From positions 496,001-560,000 of the forward strand of contig NZ_BDCM01000003.1 of NCBI RefSeq assembly GCF_001613505.1: 64,000 bases of DNA, given 5' to 3'. Positions 23,871-33,057 of this stretch are shown here, one piece after another (position 1 is the first letter of the stretch; the number at the start of each line of letters is the position of its first letter). This stretch comes from Nocardia mikamii NBRC 108933 (GTDB lineage: Bacteria; Actinomycetota; Actinomycetes; Mycobacteriales; Mycobacteriaceae). Made by a program: the position numbers and the translations under genes. The notes beneath the pieces were generated by a model. That model worked only from the letters and a program-made list of their open reading frames with translations. It was not told the origin of the DNA and did not search any database.

Positions 23871-25082
23871 GTGATCGTCGCGCTGCGCTCCGAGCTCGCT
23901 CGTTATCTCCGCACCGAAACCGTCGGCGGCGCCTTGCTGCTCGTCGCCGCGGCGGCGGCACTGCTGTGGGCCAATTCTCCCTGGCGCGACAGCTATTTCA
24001 CGATGGGGGACACGCCGCTGGCGATCCCGGCGCTGCATCTGAACCTCACTCTGGGCGATTGGACCGAGGACGGTCTGCTCGCGGTGTTCTTCTTCGTCGC
24101 CGGGCTGGAGCTCAAACGCGAACTCGTCGTCGGTGAGCTGGCCGATCGCAAACGGGCCACGCTCCCGGTGGTGGCCGCGGTGGGCGGCGTGATCGTCCCG
24201 GCGGTGATCGCCTTCACCATCGGCTGGGGTGTACCGGGGATGGATCGCGGCTGGGCGATCCCGGTGGCGACCGATATCGCCTTCGCGCTCGCGGTGCTGG
24301 CCATGACCGGTTCGCGAATTCCGGCCGGGGCGAGGGTGTTTCTGCTCAGCCTGGCCGTCGTCGACGATCTGATGGCGATCGTCCTGATCGCCGTGCTGTT
24401 CACGACCACGGTGGCCGTCGGCTGGCTGGCCGGCGCGGCCGCCTGCTTCGCGAGCTGGGCCGTGGCGCAACGGCTGCGCATTCGTACCCCCCTGGTGTAT
24501 GTGCCGCTGGCGCTGCTGTCGTGGTACGCCCTGCACGAGGCCGGGATTCATCCCACGCTGGCGGGGGTGATCTGCGGGCTGCTGACCCGAGTACGTCCGG
24601 ATCCGGAGGAGGACGAGGCGCCGGCGGCCCGGCTCGAGCATCTGTTCCAGCCGATCTCCGCGGGCGTGTGCGTCCCGCTGTTCGCGCTGTTCGCCTCCGG
24701 AGTCCCGTTGTCCACCAAGGTTTTCGGCGAGATGTTCACCTCGCGGCTGTCGCTGGCGATCATCGCCGGACTGCTGATCGGCAAGACCGTGGGCATCTTC
24801 GGATCGAGCTGGCTGGCGATCCGGTTCGGAATCGCCAGGCGGCCCGCCGGTCTCGGCAATCGGGATATGTCGGCCCTGTCGGTACTGGGCGGGATCGGTT
24901 TCACCGTTAGCCTCTTGGTGGCAGAACTCGCGTTGCCCGACCGGGCCGCGACCGAACTGGCGAAAGCCGCCGTGTTGATGACGTCCTTGGCGGCCTCTCT
25001 GCTCGGTTCGGCGCTACTGTTGCGGCGTGGGCGGGCGCATCAGGCGCGGCGAGACGCGAGTGCGGCCACCGAATACGAGTGA
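23871..25082 (+). CDS. nhaA: Na+/H+ antiporter NhaA
   Basis: A 403-residue inner-membrane antiporter with about 12 hydrophobic segments. Family signatures are LLAVFFFVAGLELKREL, PVATDIAFALAVLA with the conserved Asp, and LAVVDDLMAIVLIAVLF with the ion-binding Asp pair. It exchanges Na+ or Li+ for protons to control pH and salt. GTG 23871 was chosen because AAAGGA lies five bases upstream; an earlier in-frame GTG at 23784 would add 29 residues that do not resemble NhaA. At this spot M. tuberculosis has the protease gene Rv3668c, so this is a replacement relative to mycobacteria. Confidence 0.93.
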   Translation: MIVALRSELARYLRTETVGGALLLVAAAAALLWANSPWRDSYFTMGDTPLAIPALHLNLTLGDWTEDGLLAVFFFVAGLELKRELVVGELADRKRATLPVVAAVGGVIVPAVIAFTIGWGVPGMDRGWAIPVATDIAFALAVLAMTGSRIPAGARVFLLSLAVVDDLMAIVLIAVLFTTTVAVGWLAGAAACFASWAVAQRLRIRTPLVYVPLALLSWYALHEAGIHPTLAGVICGLLTRVRPDPEEDEAPAARLEHLFQPISAGVCVPLFALFASGVPLSTKVFGEMFTSRLSLAIIAGLLIGKTVGIFGSSWLAIRFGIARRPAGLGNRDMSALSVLGGIGFTVSLLVAELALPDRAATELAKAAVLMTSLAASLLGSALLLRRGRAHQARRDASAATEYE

Positions 25083-25121
25083 AGGCCGGACAGCACCGGG
25101 ACATGGAGAAGGGTCGAGCAA

Positions 25122-25613
25122 TTGAGCTTCACACACGGCGGTAACGACGCGGGCCGAAACCGGACCATCACCTCGATTCCGCTGTCCGAGGTCGATACCA
25201 CCGCGAATGCCAGCGTCGGGGATCTGGTGCGCGACGCCGCCGAGCAGATGTCGACCCTGGTCCGCGCCGAGGTGGAGCTGGCCAAGGCAGAGGTGACCGG
25301 CGAGATCAAGAAGGGCCTGCAGGGCAGCGTCTTCTTCATCGGCGCGCTGACGGTGCTGCTGTTCTCGTCGTTCTTCTTTTTCTTCTTCCTCGCCGAACTG
25401 CTGGATGTGTGGCTGTACCGGTGGGCGGCGTTCCTGATCGTCTTCGCGCTGATGATCGTCGTGGTGGCGGTCCTGGCGTTCCTCGGTTACCGGAAGGTGC
25501 GCAAGCTGCGAGCGCCGGAGAAGACGATCGAATCCCTCAAGGAAACCCGGACGGTGCTGCCGCACGGCTTCGGATCGCACGCCGACGGCCCGGCCGCCAA
25601 GCCGACCGCATAG
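25122..25613 (+). CDS. Holin superfamily III-like membrane protein (Rv3669-like)
   Basis: A 163-residue protein. Residues about 28-60 form an amphipathic stretch (VGDLVRDAAEQMSTLVRAEVELAKAEV) typical of the phage-holin-superfamily-III/DUF1469 type, then two membrane helices, the first with a run of nine Phe broken by Ser (FSSFFFFFFLAELL). The C-terminus is basic and Pro/Ala-rich. The TTG 25122 start follows GGAGAAGGG; the nearby ATG at 25103 is out of frame. Function unknown. It lies between nhaA and ephE as Rv3669 does. Confidence 0.78.
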   Translation: MSFTHGGNDAGRNRTITSIPLSEVDTTANASVGDLVRDAAEQMSTLVRAEVELAKAEVTGEIKKGLQGSVFFIGALTVLLFSSFFFFFFLAELLDVWLYRWAAFLIVFALMIVVVAVLAFLGYRKVRKLRAPEKTIESLKETRTVLPHGFGSHADGPAAKPTA

Positions 25614-25622
25614 TCCGGCGAT

Positions 25623-25628
25623 TACGCT
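25623..25628 (+). promoter_or_regulatory. -10 element for leaderless ephE
   Basis: TACGCT, six bases, GTG 25635. It sits just after the stop of the preceding gene, so ephE has its own promoter. Confidence 0.5.
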
Positions 25629-25634
25629 TTCGGC

Positions 25635-26606
25635 GTGTCGTCGAATCCGATTCCCGATCCGTCCAGCGTCCGCTTCGACGGCCCGTGGACGCATCGCGAC
25701 GTGCACGCCAACGGCATCCGCTTCCACATCGCCGAGGGCGGCACCGACGATGCGGTGGGCGACCCCGCGCGGCCGCTGGTCGTCCTGCTGCACGGCTTCG
25801 GCGATTTCTGGTGGTCGTGGCGGCATCAGCTGACCGGGCTCACCCGGGCGGGTTATCGCGCGGTCGCGGTCGATCTGCGCGGGTACGGCGATTCCGACAA
25901 ACCTCCGCGCGGCTACGACGGCTGGACACTGGCCGGTGACATCGCCGGCCTGGTGCGGGCGCTCGGGCATTCCGACGCCACCCTGGTCGGCCATGCCGAG
26001 GGCGGACTGGTGTGCTGGGCGACCGCGGTGCTGCATCCGCGGGTGGTGCGGTCGATCGCGCTGATCGCGTCACCGCATCCGGTGGCGTTGAAACGGGCCG
26101 TGTTGCGCGATCGTCGCCAGCGCGCCGCCTATCTGCCGAATTTCCTGCGGTATCAGCTGCCGCGGTACGGCGAGCGCCGGCTGACCCGCCAGGACGGATT
26201 CGAAATCGAACGTCTTGTGCGCGAGCGGGTCGCGCCGCGGTGGGCGGGCACTACGGAGTTCGTCGATACCGCCCAGCGCATGCGCTCGGCGATCCGGATA
26301 CCCGGCGCGGCGCACTGTGCGCTGGAGTATCAGCGCTGGGCCTTCCGCAGTCAGTGGCGTCCCGACGGCCGCCGCTTCCTGGCGGCGATGCGCGAACCCG
26401 TCCGCGTGCCGACGCTGATCCTGCGCGGCGACGCCGACCTCTACATGCTCGAATCCACCGTGCGCGGCGCCGGCAAACTCGCGCCCGGCCGCCGCGTGGT
26501 CACGATTCCGGAGGCGGGACACTTCGCCCACCAGGAGAACCCGGACGCCGTCACGACGGAACTGTCGAAACTGCTGGGCGACCCGGCCACCCCGCAATAC
26601 GCCTGA
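25635..26606 (+). CDS. ephE: Alpha/beta hydrolase, EphE-like
   Basis: A 323-residue alpha/beta hydrolase corresponding to Rv3670. The oxyanion region is LLHGFGDFWWSW and the second family motif LRGYGDSDKPPRGYDGWTLAGD fits epoxide hydrolases. The nucleophile elbow reads VGHAEGGL, so the G-X-Nuc-X-G nucleophile position is Ala with Glu next to it, not the expected Asp or Ser. The histidine region EAGHFAHQENPD is present. Hydrolase activity is thus uncertain. No signal peptide. GTG 25635 is supported by leaderless geometry. It is convergent with marP with only 14 bp between. Confidence 0.8.
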   Translation: MSSNPIPDPSSVRFDGPWTHRDVHANGIRFHIAEGGTDDAVGDPARPLVVLLHGFGDFWWSWRHQLTGLTRAGYRAVAVDLRGYGDSDKPPRGYDGWTLAGDIAGLVRALGHSDATLVGHAEGGLVCWATAVLHPRVVRSIALIASPHPVALKRAVLRDRRQRAAYLPNFLRYQLPRYGERRLTRQDGFEIERLVRERVAPRWAGTTEFVDTAQRMRSAIRIPGAAHCALEYQRWAFRSQWRPDGRRFLAAMREPVRVPTLILRGDADLYMLESTVRGAGKLAPGRRVVTIPEAGHFAHQENPDAVTTELSKLLGDPATPQYA

Positions 26607-26620
26607 CGCGAGCGGATCCC

Positions 26621-27814
26621 TCAGCTCAGCACGCAGTCACCGGTGCCGACGGGCGCGGTCGAATTGGACGCGGCCTCCAGATCGGACTCGACCTCCTTCA
26701 AGGTGAGCACATAGCCGGTGTCGTCGTCGGTGACCGCCGCGCCGAAGACCACGCCCAGCACCTCACCGTCGGTGTCGACCAGCGGGCCACCGGAATTGCC
26801 GGCGCGGACCCGGCCGCGCACGGTGTACACCTGGCGTTCGACGGTGTTGCTCTTGTAGATATCGGGACCGGTCAGTTCGAGCGTCTCCCGGACCCGGGCC
26901 GCGCTGGCGGTGTAGGGACCACCGCCGGGGTAGCCGAGGACGATCGAGCTCTGACCGGATTTTCCGGGCGAGGGCGCGAGCGGGATCACCGGCGCGTTGA
27001 GTCCGGGAACGGCCAGAATGGCGACGTCCTTGGACGGATCGAACAGCACGACCGTCGCGTCCAGGCGACCGCGCGCGGTGTCGACCTGCACGGTGGAGGT
27101 GCCCGCGACCACGTGCGCGTTGGTCATGATGCGCTCGGGCGCCACGACGAAGCCGGAACCCTCCAGCGCGCGCTGGCAACTCGGTGCGACACCGTTCACC
27201 CGCAACACGCTGTGCTGAAGATTCAGCGCGACGGGCGTGTCGAGAACGCTCGGGTCCGGCGGCTCGACCGCGGCGATCGGCGCGCGGCCGAACGGGCCGA
27301 TCACCTCCGGCAGGCCCGAGGTGTTGAGCAGGTTGGAGAATTCGTTCGGCACCCGGCGCAGCCAGTTCGGTGCGACCTGGTTCACGTCGGCGAGCACCCG
27401 GGAGCCGTTGACCGCGGCCGCGATACCCGGCTGGGACGACGATGCCAGCGGCAACGCCAGCAGCCAGGCGGTGACCATCACGGCCACACACTGCAGCGCC
27501 GCGCCCACCACGCTGTCGATACTGCGGGTGAACGGATGCCGCATCCCGCTGCGCGCCGCGCGGCCCAGGACCATGCCCGCCACCTCGCCCACGATCACCA
27601 GCGCGACGATGAGCACGACGCCCACGAGGACGCGCTTACGGCCCTCGCTGATGTGCTGCAGGATGTGCGGCGCGATCAGAATGCCGGCCACAGCGCCGAG
27701 CACCACGCCGAGAAATCCGAGCGCCGAGGCCACCGCACCCTGTCTCCACCCCGAGGTGGCGGCCAACAGCGCGATGATGACGACCGCGAGGTCGAGCCAC
27801 CCGGAACTACTCAT
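26621..27814 (-). CDS. marP: Periplasmic acid-resistance serine protease MarP
   Basis: A 397-residue protein, the same length as M. tuberculosis MarP (Rv3671c). Four N-terminal membrane helices (to about 130) of the CvpA type are followed by a chymotrypsin-fold protease outside the membrane. The catalytic triad is His234 (TNAHVV), Asp263 (SKDVAIL) and Ser341 (GNSGGPL). Two Cys, one before the protease (APSCQRAL) and one at the C-terminus (GDCVLS), match the disulfide of MarP. In mycobacteria it activates a peptidoglycan hydrolase at low pH. ATG 27814 overlaps the nudix stop by ATGA, the last step of a nth-thioredoxin-nudix-marP operon. Confidence 0.93.
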   Translation of the reverse strand: MSSSGWLDLAVVIIALLAATSGWRQGAVASALGFLGVVLGAVAGILIAPHILQHISEGRKRVLVGVVLIVALVIVGEVAGMVLGRAARSGMRHPFTRSIDSVVGAALQCVAVMVTAWLLALPLASSSQPGIAAAVNGSRVLADVNQVAPNWLRRVPNEFSNLLNTSGLPEVIGPFGRAPIAAVEPPDPSVLDTPVALNLQHSVLRVNGVAPSCQRALEGSGFVVAPERIMTNAHVVAGTSTVQVDTARGRLDATVVLFDPSKDVAILAVPGLNAPVIPLAPSPGKSGQSSIVLGYPGGGPYTASAARVRETLELTGPDIYKSNTVERQVYTVRGRVRAGNSGGPLVDTDGEVLGVVFGAAVTDDDTGYVLTLKEVESDLEAASNSTAPVGTGDCVLS

Positions 27815-28560
27815 AACGTCATCCCCACTGCCGCGAGCGAAGCCTGCAGATCACGCACGTCGTGGTGATCCCAGTCCCGCTCCCATCCCGATACCGCAAG
27901 CAGACCGGCGAGCACGCCGGCGGTGAAACCCCAGACGAGCATGCCATCGACGGCGAAGGCCGGTCCCATGTACCCCAGAGGATGGCGAACGACGAACCGG
28001 TTCGCCGGGTCGATCAGATCCGCCAGCGGCACCCGCACCACGCGAGCGGCTTCGGTTTCGCTGACCACCCCCACCTCACCGGGCGTGCGCCAATACGCGA
28101 CCACGGGTGTGACGTCGAACCGGGAAGGCGGGACGAAGATCTTGGGCAGGACGGCGAACGGTTGCACGCCCACGGGGTCCAGGCCGGTCTCCTCGCGCGC
28201 CTCGCGCAGCGCGGTGCCGATCGGACCGTCGTCACCCGGCTCCACGCCGCCGCCCGGGAACGCGACCTGCCCGCGATGCTGGCGCAGGGTGGCGGCGCGC
28301 TGAGTCAGCAATACGTCCGCGTCGGCGGGCAGGCCGCCACGAGCTCCCGGATCGACGTCCGGCGAACCGCCGAACAGCACGAGTACCGCGGCCTCCCGCG
28401 GTCGCAACGCGGCCGACACCAGCTTGCCCGCGGTGCGATTGAGCACCTGATTCACGCCCGTGGGATCGGCCGGCTCGTGTTCGGCCACGCCGCGCAACCA
28501 TTCCGGGATGTCGATGGCTACCGGTTGCGGCCGCTTCTCACCGGTCGAGCCGTCGCTCAT
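27811..28560 (-). CDS. Nudix hydrolase (CoA pyrophosphatase-like)
   Basis: A 249-residue Nudix protein corresponding to Rv3672c. The Nudix box reads GGGVEPGDD...REAREETGL, and RQHRGQVAFPGGG just before it fits the NuCoA/CoAse subgroup that cleaves CoA and acyl-CoA. ATG 28560 gives family-like length, but its ribosome site is weak (GGAC), so an upstream start within the 70-bp gap after the thioredoxin gene is possible. It lies in the marP operon. Confidence 0.82.
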   Translation of the reverse strand: MSDGSTGEKRPQPVAIDIPEWLRGVAEHEPADPTGVNQVLNRTAGKLVSAALRPREAAVLVLFGGSPDVDPGARGGLPADADVLLTQRAATLRQHRGQVAFPGGGVEPGDDGPIGTALREAREETGLDPVGVQPFAVLPKIFVPPSRFDVTPVVAYWRTPGEVGVVSETEAARVVRVPLADLIDPANRFVVRHPLGYMGPAFAVDGMLVWGFTAGVLAGLLAVSGWERDWDHHDVRDLQASLAAVGMTL

Positions 28561-28630
28561 GCTGGGTCCATCGGGCTGAACCGAAACCTTCCGTGCTCGT
28601 CCCCGCCCACGCGGGCGGCGACCTGTCCGC

Positions 28631-29284
28631 TCACAGCCGGACCCCCAGTTCCTGCGCGACCGTGGCGGCGACCTCGTCGGCGGTGTCGAACGGGTGCACC
28701 ACCACTTTCGCGATCGACCCGTCGGCGCGCACGAGGACCGAGACCGGCAGTACGGACGGCGCCCGAACCGCGGTACGCACCTTGCCGGAGCCGTCCTGGA
28801 CGCCCGGCAGACGCACATCGAGATCACGCAGGCGGGCCAGCGCCTTGCCCTCGTCGGGATCGCTGTGCACGGTCAGTACCGTGAGCGCGCTACCGGCGCG
28901 GGCCGAGAATTGCTGCAGCGCGGGCAGTTCCCGCGCGCACGGCTCGCACCAGTAGGCCCACAGATTCACCAGGGCCGGACGTCCGGCCAGCGCCTCGCCG
29001 AGGTCGACCGGTCGCCCGTCGGCCAGACATTCGAGCGTGATTCCGGCCAGCGGACCGGCGGCCGGCGTCGGCGGCCGGCCCGTCGGATCACCCGGGCGCG
29101 GACAGTCGGCCAGCGCCGCCGCGGCACGCTGACCGTCGGAGGGCGAGGCGGGACCGCCGCGCACCGCGGTGGTGGTCACGGTCGGAGTGTGGTCGTCGCC
29201 GCGCGGCCAGACCGCGACCGCGAGCGCCACCACCGCTATGAGGATGACGAACGCCCATCGCCACGCCGTCGGAACCGATTTCAC
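28631..29284 (-). CDS. Membrane-anchored thioredoxin-like protein (ResA/TlpA type)
   Basis: A 217-residue protein corresponding to Rv3673c. One N-terminal membrane anchor ([16 protein letters not shown]) and a thioredoxin domain outside the membrane with active site [13 protein letters not shown]. An extra Cys pair lies N-terminal of the fold ([16 protein letters not shown]). It likely reduces or exchanges disulfides on exported proteins. GTG 29284 overlaps the nth stop by GTGA. Confidence 0.88.
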   Translation of the reverse strand: MKSVPTAWRWAFVILIAVVALAVAVWPRGDDHTPTVTTTAVRGGPASPSDGQRAAAALADCPRPGDPTGRPPTPAAGPLAGITLECLADGRPVDLGEALAGRPALVNLWAYWCEPCARELPALQQFSARAGSALTVLTVHSDPDEGKALARLRDLDVRLPGVQDGSGKVRTAVRAPSVLPVSVLVRADGSIAKVVVHPFDTADEVAATVAQELGVRL

Positions 29285-30159
29285 CGGCCCACCAATTCGA
29301 GCAGATGCTCGGCCTCGGGTCCCTTCACCAGTGCGGCGGCCGTCACGGGGTCGGTCGGGCCGATTCCGAACGAGGGGCAATCCTTGGCCAGCAGGCAGGC
29401 GCCGCACGCCGGTTTACGGGAATGGCAGACGCGGCGGCCGTGGAAGATCACCCGATGCGAGAGCATCGTCCATTCCTTGCGCTCGATCAGTTCGCCGACG
29501 GCGTGTTCGATCTTGACCGGATCGTCCTCGGTGGTCCATTTCCATCGCTGCACCAGCCGCGAGAAATGGGTATCGACAGTGATTCCCGGCACATCGAAGG
29601 CATTGCCGAGGATGACATTGGCGGTCTTGCGCCCGATTCCCGGCAATTTCACCAATTCGGACATCGTGTGCGGCAGCACGCCGTCGTGCTGTTCCATCAG
29701 CGCCTGCCCCAGCCCGATCAGCGAACTCGTCTTGTTGCGGTAGAAGCCGGTGGGCCGGATGTATTCCTCGAGTTCCGTGCGGTCGGCCGCGGCATAGGCC
29801 TCGGCGTCGCGGTACCGGGCGAACAACGCCGGAGTCGTCTGGTTCACCCGGACGTCGGTGCATTGCGCGGAAAGGATTGTGGCAACGGCCAATTCGAGCG
29901 GGGTGGTGAAATCCAGTTCGCAGTGCGCATCGGGAAATGCCAGCGCCAGCGTGCGATTCATCCGCCGGGCGCGGCGTACCAGCCCCAGCCGGGTTTCGTC
30001 GGAGAATCGGGCGGCCGGTTTCGAGTTCGCACCCACAGATTTCTGCGGAGATTTTTTCCGAGCCGCAGAACTCGATTCGGTCGATGTGACCGACGCCGCA
30101 TCGGTGGCCGTCGCGGCCGTCTCGTGCCCGTTCACGGCGGTGGATCTGGGTTCACGCAC
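29281..30159 (-). CDS. nth: Endonuclease III (Fe-S DNA glycosylase/AP lyase)
   Basis: A 292-residue base-excision repair enzyme for oxidised pyrimidines. Helix-hairpin-helix with catalytic Lys: [17 protein letters not shown]; catalytic Asp in VDTHFSRL. The [4Fe-4S] site is C-X6-C-X2-C-X5-C in [20 protein letters not shown] disordered extension of about 55 residues precedes the conserved core, longer than in Rv3674c. GTG 30159 lies six bases after TATGGT (30171-30166), so the operon transcript is probably leaderless; the longer upstream frame crosses into the divergent promoter region. Confidence 0.93.
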   Translation of the reverse strand: MREPRSTAVNGHETAATATDAASVTSTESSSAARKKSPQKSVGANSKPAARFSDETRLGLVRRARRMNRTLALAFPDAHCELDFTTPLELAVATILSAQCTDVRVNQTTPALFARYRDAEAYAAADRTELEEYIRPTGFYRNKTSSLIGLGQALMEQHDGVLPHTMSELVKLPGIGRKTANVILGNAFDVPGITVDTHFSRLVQRWKWTTEDDPVKIEHAVGELIERKEWTMLSHRVIFHGRRVCHSRKPACGACLLAKDCPSFGIGPTDPVTAAALVKGPEAEHLLELVGR

Positions 30160-30165
30160 TCGTCC

Positions 30166-30171
30166 ACCATA
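30166..30171 (-). promoter_or_regulatory. -10 element for the nth-marP operon
   Basis: TATGGT on the minus strand, six bases before GTG 30159, no ribosome site between. Confidence 0.55.
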
Positions 30172-30250
30172 CGGAACCGCACCGACGTGAGCGCGATCGC
30201 GAACAATCCCCGTGTTCCATCTGAGACCTTCTCCGTGTTTACTCACCCGT

Positions 30251-30490
30251 ATGCAAGGACTCGCTGTGGTGCTCTTCCCGGTGGTGTTGATGCTTTTCGC
30301 ACTGTTCATGGAACGTGTCGAAAACCGGCTGCGCAAGCTGCTCGAACCGGGTGAAGAGGTCCAGCAATATCTGGACAGGGCCAGCAATGCCGAGGTCAAC
30401 GAGCTGGCCAAGTTGGGCGTGCCCGCACACGCCGGCTCCGCCGGCCGCCGCCGTAATCGCGACGAATTGGACGTCGCCCAGGCCAGCTGA
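30251..30490 (+). CDS. Small membrane protein (Rv3675 position)
   Basis: A 79-residue protein: one N-terminal membrane helix ([18 protein letters not shown]), then an acidic/basic cytoplasmic tail with a helix [20 protein letters not shown]. It matches Rv3675 in position and general design. ATG 30251 was chosen; TTTACT seven bases upstream could act as a weak -10 for a leaderless mRNA. Function unknown. Confidence 0.7.
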   Translation: MQGLAVVLFPVVLMLFALFMERVENRLRKLLEPGEEVQQYLDRASNAEVNELAKLGVPAHAGSAGRRRNRDELDVAQAS

Positions 30491-30589
30491 CCCGATTCCG
30501 CCCGTCCGGCGATACCGCCGCCCCGACCCGCGAATACCCGAGCCCGGGAACTTTCCGCGACGCCGCGCCCGTTCACAAACCGCACGTTA

Positions 30590-30605
30590 CGTGGTGTCTG
30601 TCACT
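30590..30605 (+). promoter_or_regulatory. CRP-type site upstream of crp
   Basis: CGTGG-N6-TCACT against the consensus TGTGA-N6-TCACA: 7 of 10 positions. It is centred about 39 bp before the start predicted from TAGACT (30625-30630), a class II activator position. Suggests autoregulation. Confidence 0.45.
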
Positions 30606-30758
30606 ACGCTGCGTGGATGGCAAGTAGACTGCACTGTCGGCCGAACGCTTCGGTCCAGCACTGTGGCGAGCGACGCCGAGCCAGGCGGCAGCCTGCGTAC
30701 ACGTAGGGACCCGCTGACGCCGCAGTAAGCACCGTCAATTCCCATAAGGAGCACATTC

Positions 30759-31433
30759 GTGGACGAGGCCCTCGCCAGAGCAGGCATCTTCCAAGGCGTC
30801 GAGCCCACCGCGGTGGCTGCTCTCGCCAAACAGCTTCAGCCTGTGGATTTTCCACGCGGCCATGTCATTTTCAATGAGGGCGAACCCGGCGATCGGCTGT
30901 ACATCATCACGTCGGGCAAGGTGAAGATCGGCCGCCGTTCCCCGGACGGGCGCGAGAACCTGCTGACCATCATGGGCCCGTCGGACATGTTCGGCGAGCT
31001 GTCGATCTTCGATCCGGGCCCGCGTACCTCCACGGCCACCACGGTGACCGAGGTGCGTGCGGTGACCATGGATCGCGATGCGCTCAAGGCCTGGATCGAC
31101 CAGCGGCCGGAGATCGCCGAACAGTTGCTGCGGGTGCTCGCCCGTCGCCTCCGGCGTACCAACAACAACCTGGCCGACCTGATCTTCACCGATGTCCCGG
31201 GTCGAGTCGCCAAGGCGCTGCTGCAGCTCGCGCAGCGGTTCGGCACTCAGGAGGCCGGTGCCCTGCGGGTCACCCACGACCTCACCCAGGAAGAGATCGC
31301 CCAGCTGGTCGGCGCCTCGCGCGAGACGGTGAACAAGGCCCTGGCCGATTTCGCCCACCGCGGGTGGCTGCGGCTCGAGGGTAAGAGCGTGCTGATCTCC
31401 GATTCGGAGCGGCTGGCTCGCCGGGCGCGGTAG
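30759..31433 (+). CDS. crp: cAMP receptor protein family regulator
   Basis: A 224-residue CRP/FNR regulator nearly identical in layout to Rv3676. The cyclic-nucleotide-binding domain (1-115) has [18 protein letters not shown], the phosphate-binding cassette. A dimerisation helix follows, and the winged helix-turn-helix recognition helix is [13 protein letters not shown]. It regulates whiB1, rpfA, acs and many other genes in mycobacteria. GTG 30759 follows AAGGAG. A CRP-like site lies upstream of its promoter. Convergent with the MBL gene. Confidence 0.97.
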   Translation: MDEALARAGIFQGVEPTAVAALAKQLQPVDFPRGHVIFNEGEPGDRLYIITSGKVKIGRRSPDGRENLLTIMGPSDMFGELSIFDPGPRTSTATTVTEVRAVTMDRDALKAWIDQRPEIAEQLLRVLARRLRRTNNNLADLIFTDVPGRVAKALLQLAQRFGTQEAGALRVTHDLTQEEIAQLVGASRETVNKALADFAHRGWLRLEGKSVLISDSERLARRAR

Positions 31434-31463
31434 GGATTCCCACCGCGCTCCGGCGCATCCGGC

Positions 31464-32255
31464 TCAGTTCCGGCCGCGCAGGTAAGCGAGCTGGGCCTTG
31501 ACCGAGCTGCGCGCGGCCGGCCACAGCCGTTTGTCCACATCGGCGTAGACCTTCGCCACGATCTGCAGCGGCGTCGCGTTCTCACCCAGTTCGCGCAAGG
31601 CCGCCCGCACCTGGTCCAGGCGCTGACGCCGATGCTCGATGTAGTAACCGATCACCGGCTCGGCCTGCGGGTGGTCGGGGCCGTGCGCCGGGAGCAGCGC
31701 ACGGCCGGGGGCGTGCCGGGCGAGCAGCGCGAGCGAGTCGAGATAGTCGCCGAGCGCGCCGTCCCGCGATTCCAGCACCGTCGTACCACTGCCGAGCACG
31801 GTATCGCCGGTGATCAGCGCGTCGTCGAGCAGCAAGCTGACCGAATCCTGGGTGTGTCCCGGGGTGCCCAGCACCGTCAGGCGCAGCCCGGCCGCCTCGA
31901 CGACCTCGCCGTCGGTGAGTGGCGCCGAGGAGCCGGACAGATATTTCGGATCCATCGCCCGTACCGGCGTTCCGGTCAGCTTCACCAGCCGATCGATGCC
32001 GCCGGTGTGGTCGTGATGGTGATGGGTGATCAGCGTCAGCGCGATATTGCCGTCGGTGGCGCGGGCGATCGCCTCGCTGTGCGCCTTGTCCTTGGGCCCC
32101 GGATCGATCACCACACAGTCGGATCGATCCGGCGCCCGCAGAATCCAGGTGTTCGTACCCTCCAGGGTCATCTGGTTCGGATTGTCGGCCAACAGCACCG
32201 AAGCGGTCCCGGTGACCGGCCGCAGTTGCCCGTACGCGGGATGAGTGAGGGTCAT
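31464..32255 (-). CDS. Metallo-beta-lactamase-fold hydrolase
   Basis: A 263-residue MBL-fold protein corresponding to Rv3677c. Zinc motif LITHHHHDHTGG (HxHxDH), then GTPGHTQDSVSL, LITGDTVLG with the bridging Asp, and LLPAHGPD. The C-terminal winged-helix-like tail suggests the LACTB2/glyoxalase II-related group that includes RNases and thioesterases. Substrate unknown. ATG 32255 follows AAGGGAG nine bases after the RidA stop; likely one operon with RidA and DUF4177. Confidence 0.88.
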   Translation of the reverse strand: MTLTHPAYGQLRPVTGTASVLLADNPNQMTLEGTNTWILRAPDRSDCVVIDPGPKDKAHSEAIARATDGNIALTLITHHHHDHTGGIDRLVKLTGTPVRAMDPKYLSGSSAPLTDGEVVEAAGLRLTVLGTPGHTQDSVSLLLDDALITGDTVLGSGTTVLESRDGALGDYLDSLALLARHAPGRALLPAHGPDHPQAEPVIGYYIEHRRQRLDQVRAALRELGENATPLQIVAKVYADVDKRLWPAARSSVKAQLAYLRGRN

Positions 32256-32264
32256 CTCCCTTGC

Positions 32265-32732
32265 CTACCGCACTTCGGCGATCAGCTCCACCTCGACCGG
32301 AGTGTTCTTGGGCAACTCGAAAACGCCGACCGCGGACCGGGCGTGCACTCCAGCCGCGCCGAAGACCTCGCCCAACAGCTCGGACGCGCCGTTGATCACC
32401 AGCGGCTGGTCGGTGAACCCCGGCGCCGAGGCGACGAATCCCACCACCTTCACGATCCGCACGACCGCGTCCAGCCCGACCAGATCGTGGACCGCGGCCA
32501 GCGCGTTCAACGCGCACAGGCCGGCCGCACGCGCGGCGTCCTCGACGCTCACGTCGGCGCCGACTTTGCCGGTCGCCGACAGCGCGCCGTCGACGAACGG
32601 CAGCTGGCCGGCGGTGTAGACCAGCGAACCGCTGCGCACCGCCGGAATGTAGGCGCCCGCCGGAGCCGCGACCGGCGGCAGGGCGAGACCCAGTCGTTCG
32701 AGGTTGGCGCGCCAGTCGGTGCCGGCCGTCAC
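32265..32732 (-). CDS. RidA-family protein
   Basis: A 155-residue RidA/YjgF-fold protein corresponding to Rv3678c. Signatures: SLVYTAGQLPFVDG, ALNALAAVHDLVGLDAVVRIVKV and ARSAVGVFELPKNTPVEVELIAEV. The conserved RidA Arg that binds the carboxylate is replaced by Val in ARSAVGV, so it may belong to a subfamily without the standard imine deaminase activity. GTG 32732 overlaps the previous stop by GTGA. Confidence 0.87.
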   Translation of the reverse strand: MTAGTDWRANLERLGLALPPVAAPAGAYIPAVRSGSLVYTAGQLPFVDGALSATGKVGADVSVEDAARAAGLCALNALAAVHDLVGLDAVVRIVKVVGFVASAPGFTDQPLVINGASELLGEVFGAAGVHARSAVGVFELPKNTPVEVELIAEVR

Positions 32733-32893
32733 TGCTTGGGCCGCTTCAGGTAGGCCACGTGCTGTTCACCGGTCGGCCCCGGCAGCACCGTGACCAGCTC
32801 CCAGCCGTCGGCGCCCCACTGATCCAGAATCTGTTTGGTCGCATGCGTCAACAGCGGCACCGTCGCGTATTCCCAGACCGTCACATCGCTCAT
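32729..32893 (-). CDS. DUF4177-type small protein (Rv3678A-like)
   Basis: A 54-residue protein with the WEYATVPLLTHATKQILDQWGADGWELVTVLPG pattern of DUF4177. It is the first gene of the DUF4177-RidA-MBL operon. ATG 32893 lies eight bases after TACGCT (32907-32902), probably leaderless or nearly so. Function unknown. Confidence 0.85.
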   Translation of the reverse strand: MSDVTVWEYATVPLLTHATKQILDQWGADGWELVTVLPGPTGEQHVAYLKRPKQ

Positions 32894-33044
32894 GTCGCAG
32901 AAGCGTACTGGGTGGACCGACGGTGAATTGTGCGGCCGAGCGACTCGTCGCGGACCGATCAGCACATTCGCGGCTCGCACGGAAGTGCGCTGTGGTCTAC
33001 CAGACAGTAGGGCGATCCTCTGGTCGCTGTTTCGTAACGGGTTA

Positions 33045-33050
33045 TAGGCT
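33045..33050 (+). promoter_or_regulatory. -10 element for bagAB
   Basis: TAGGCT, seven bases, GTG 33058. Leaderless geometry. Confidence 0.55.
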
Positions 33051-33057
33051 CGCGAGC

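Noticed and set aside
22413..24641. 742-codon open frame on the minus strand
   Set aside because: Antisense to acs and nhaA and crosses the acs terminator hairpin.
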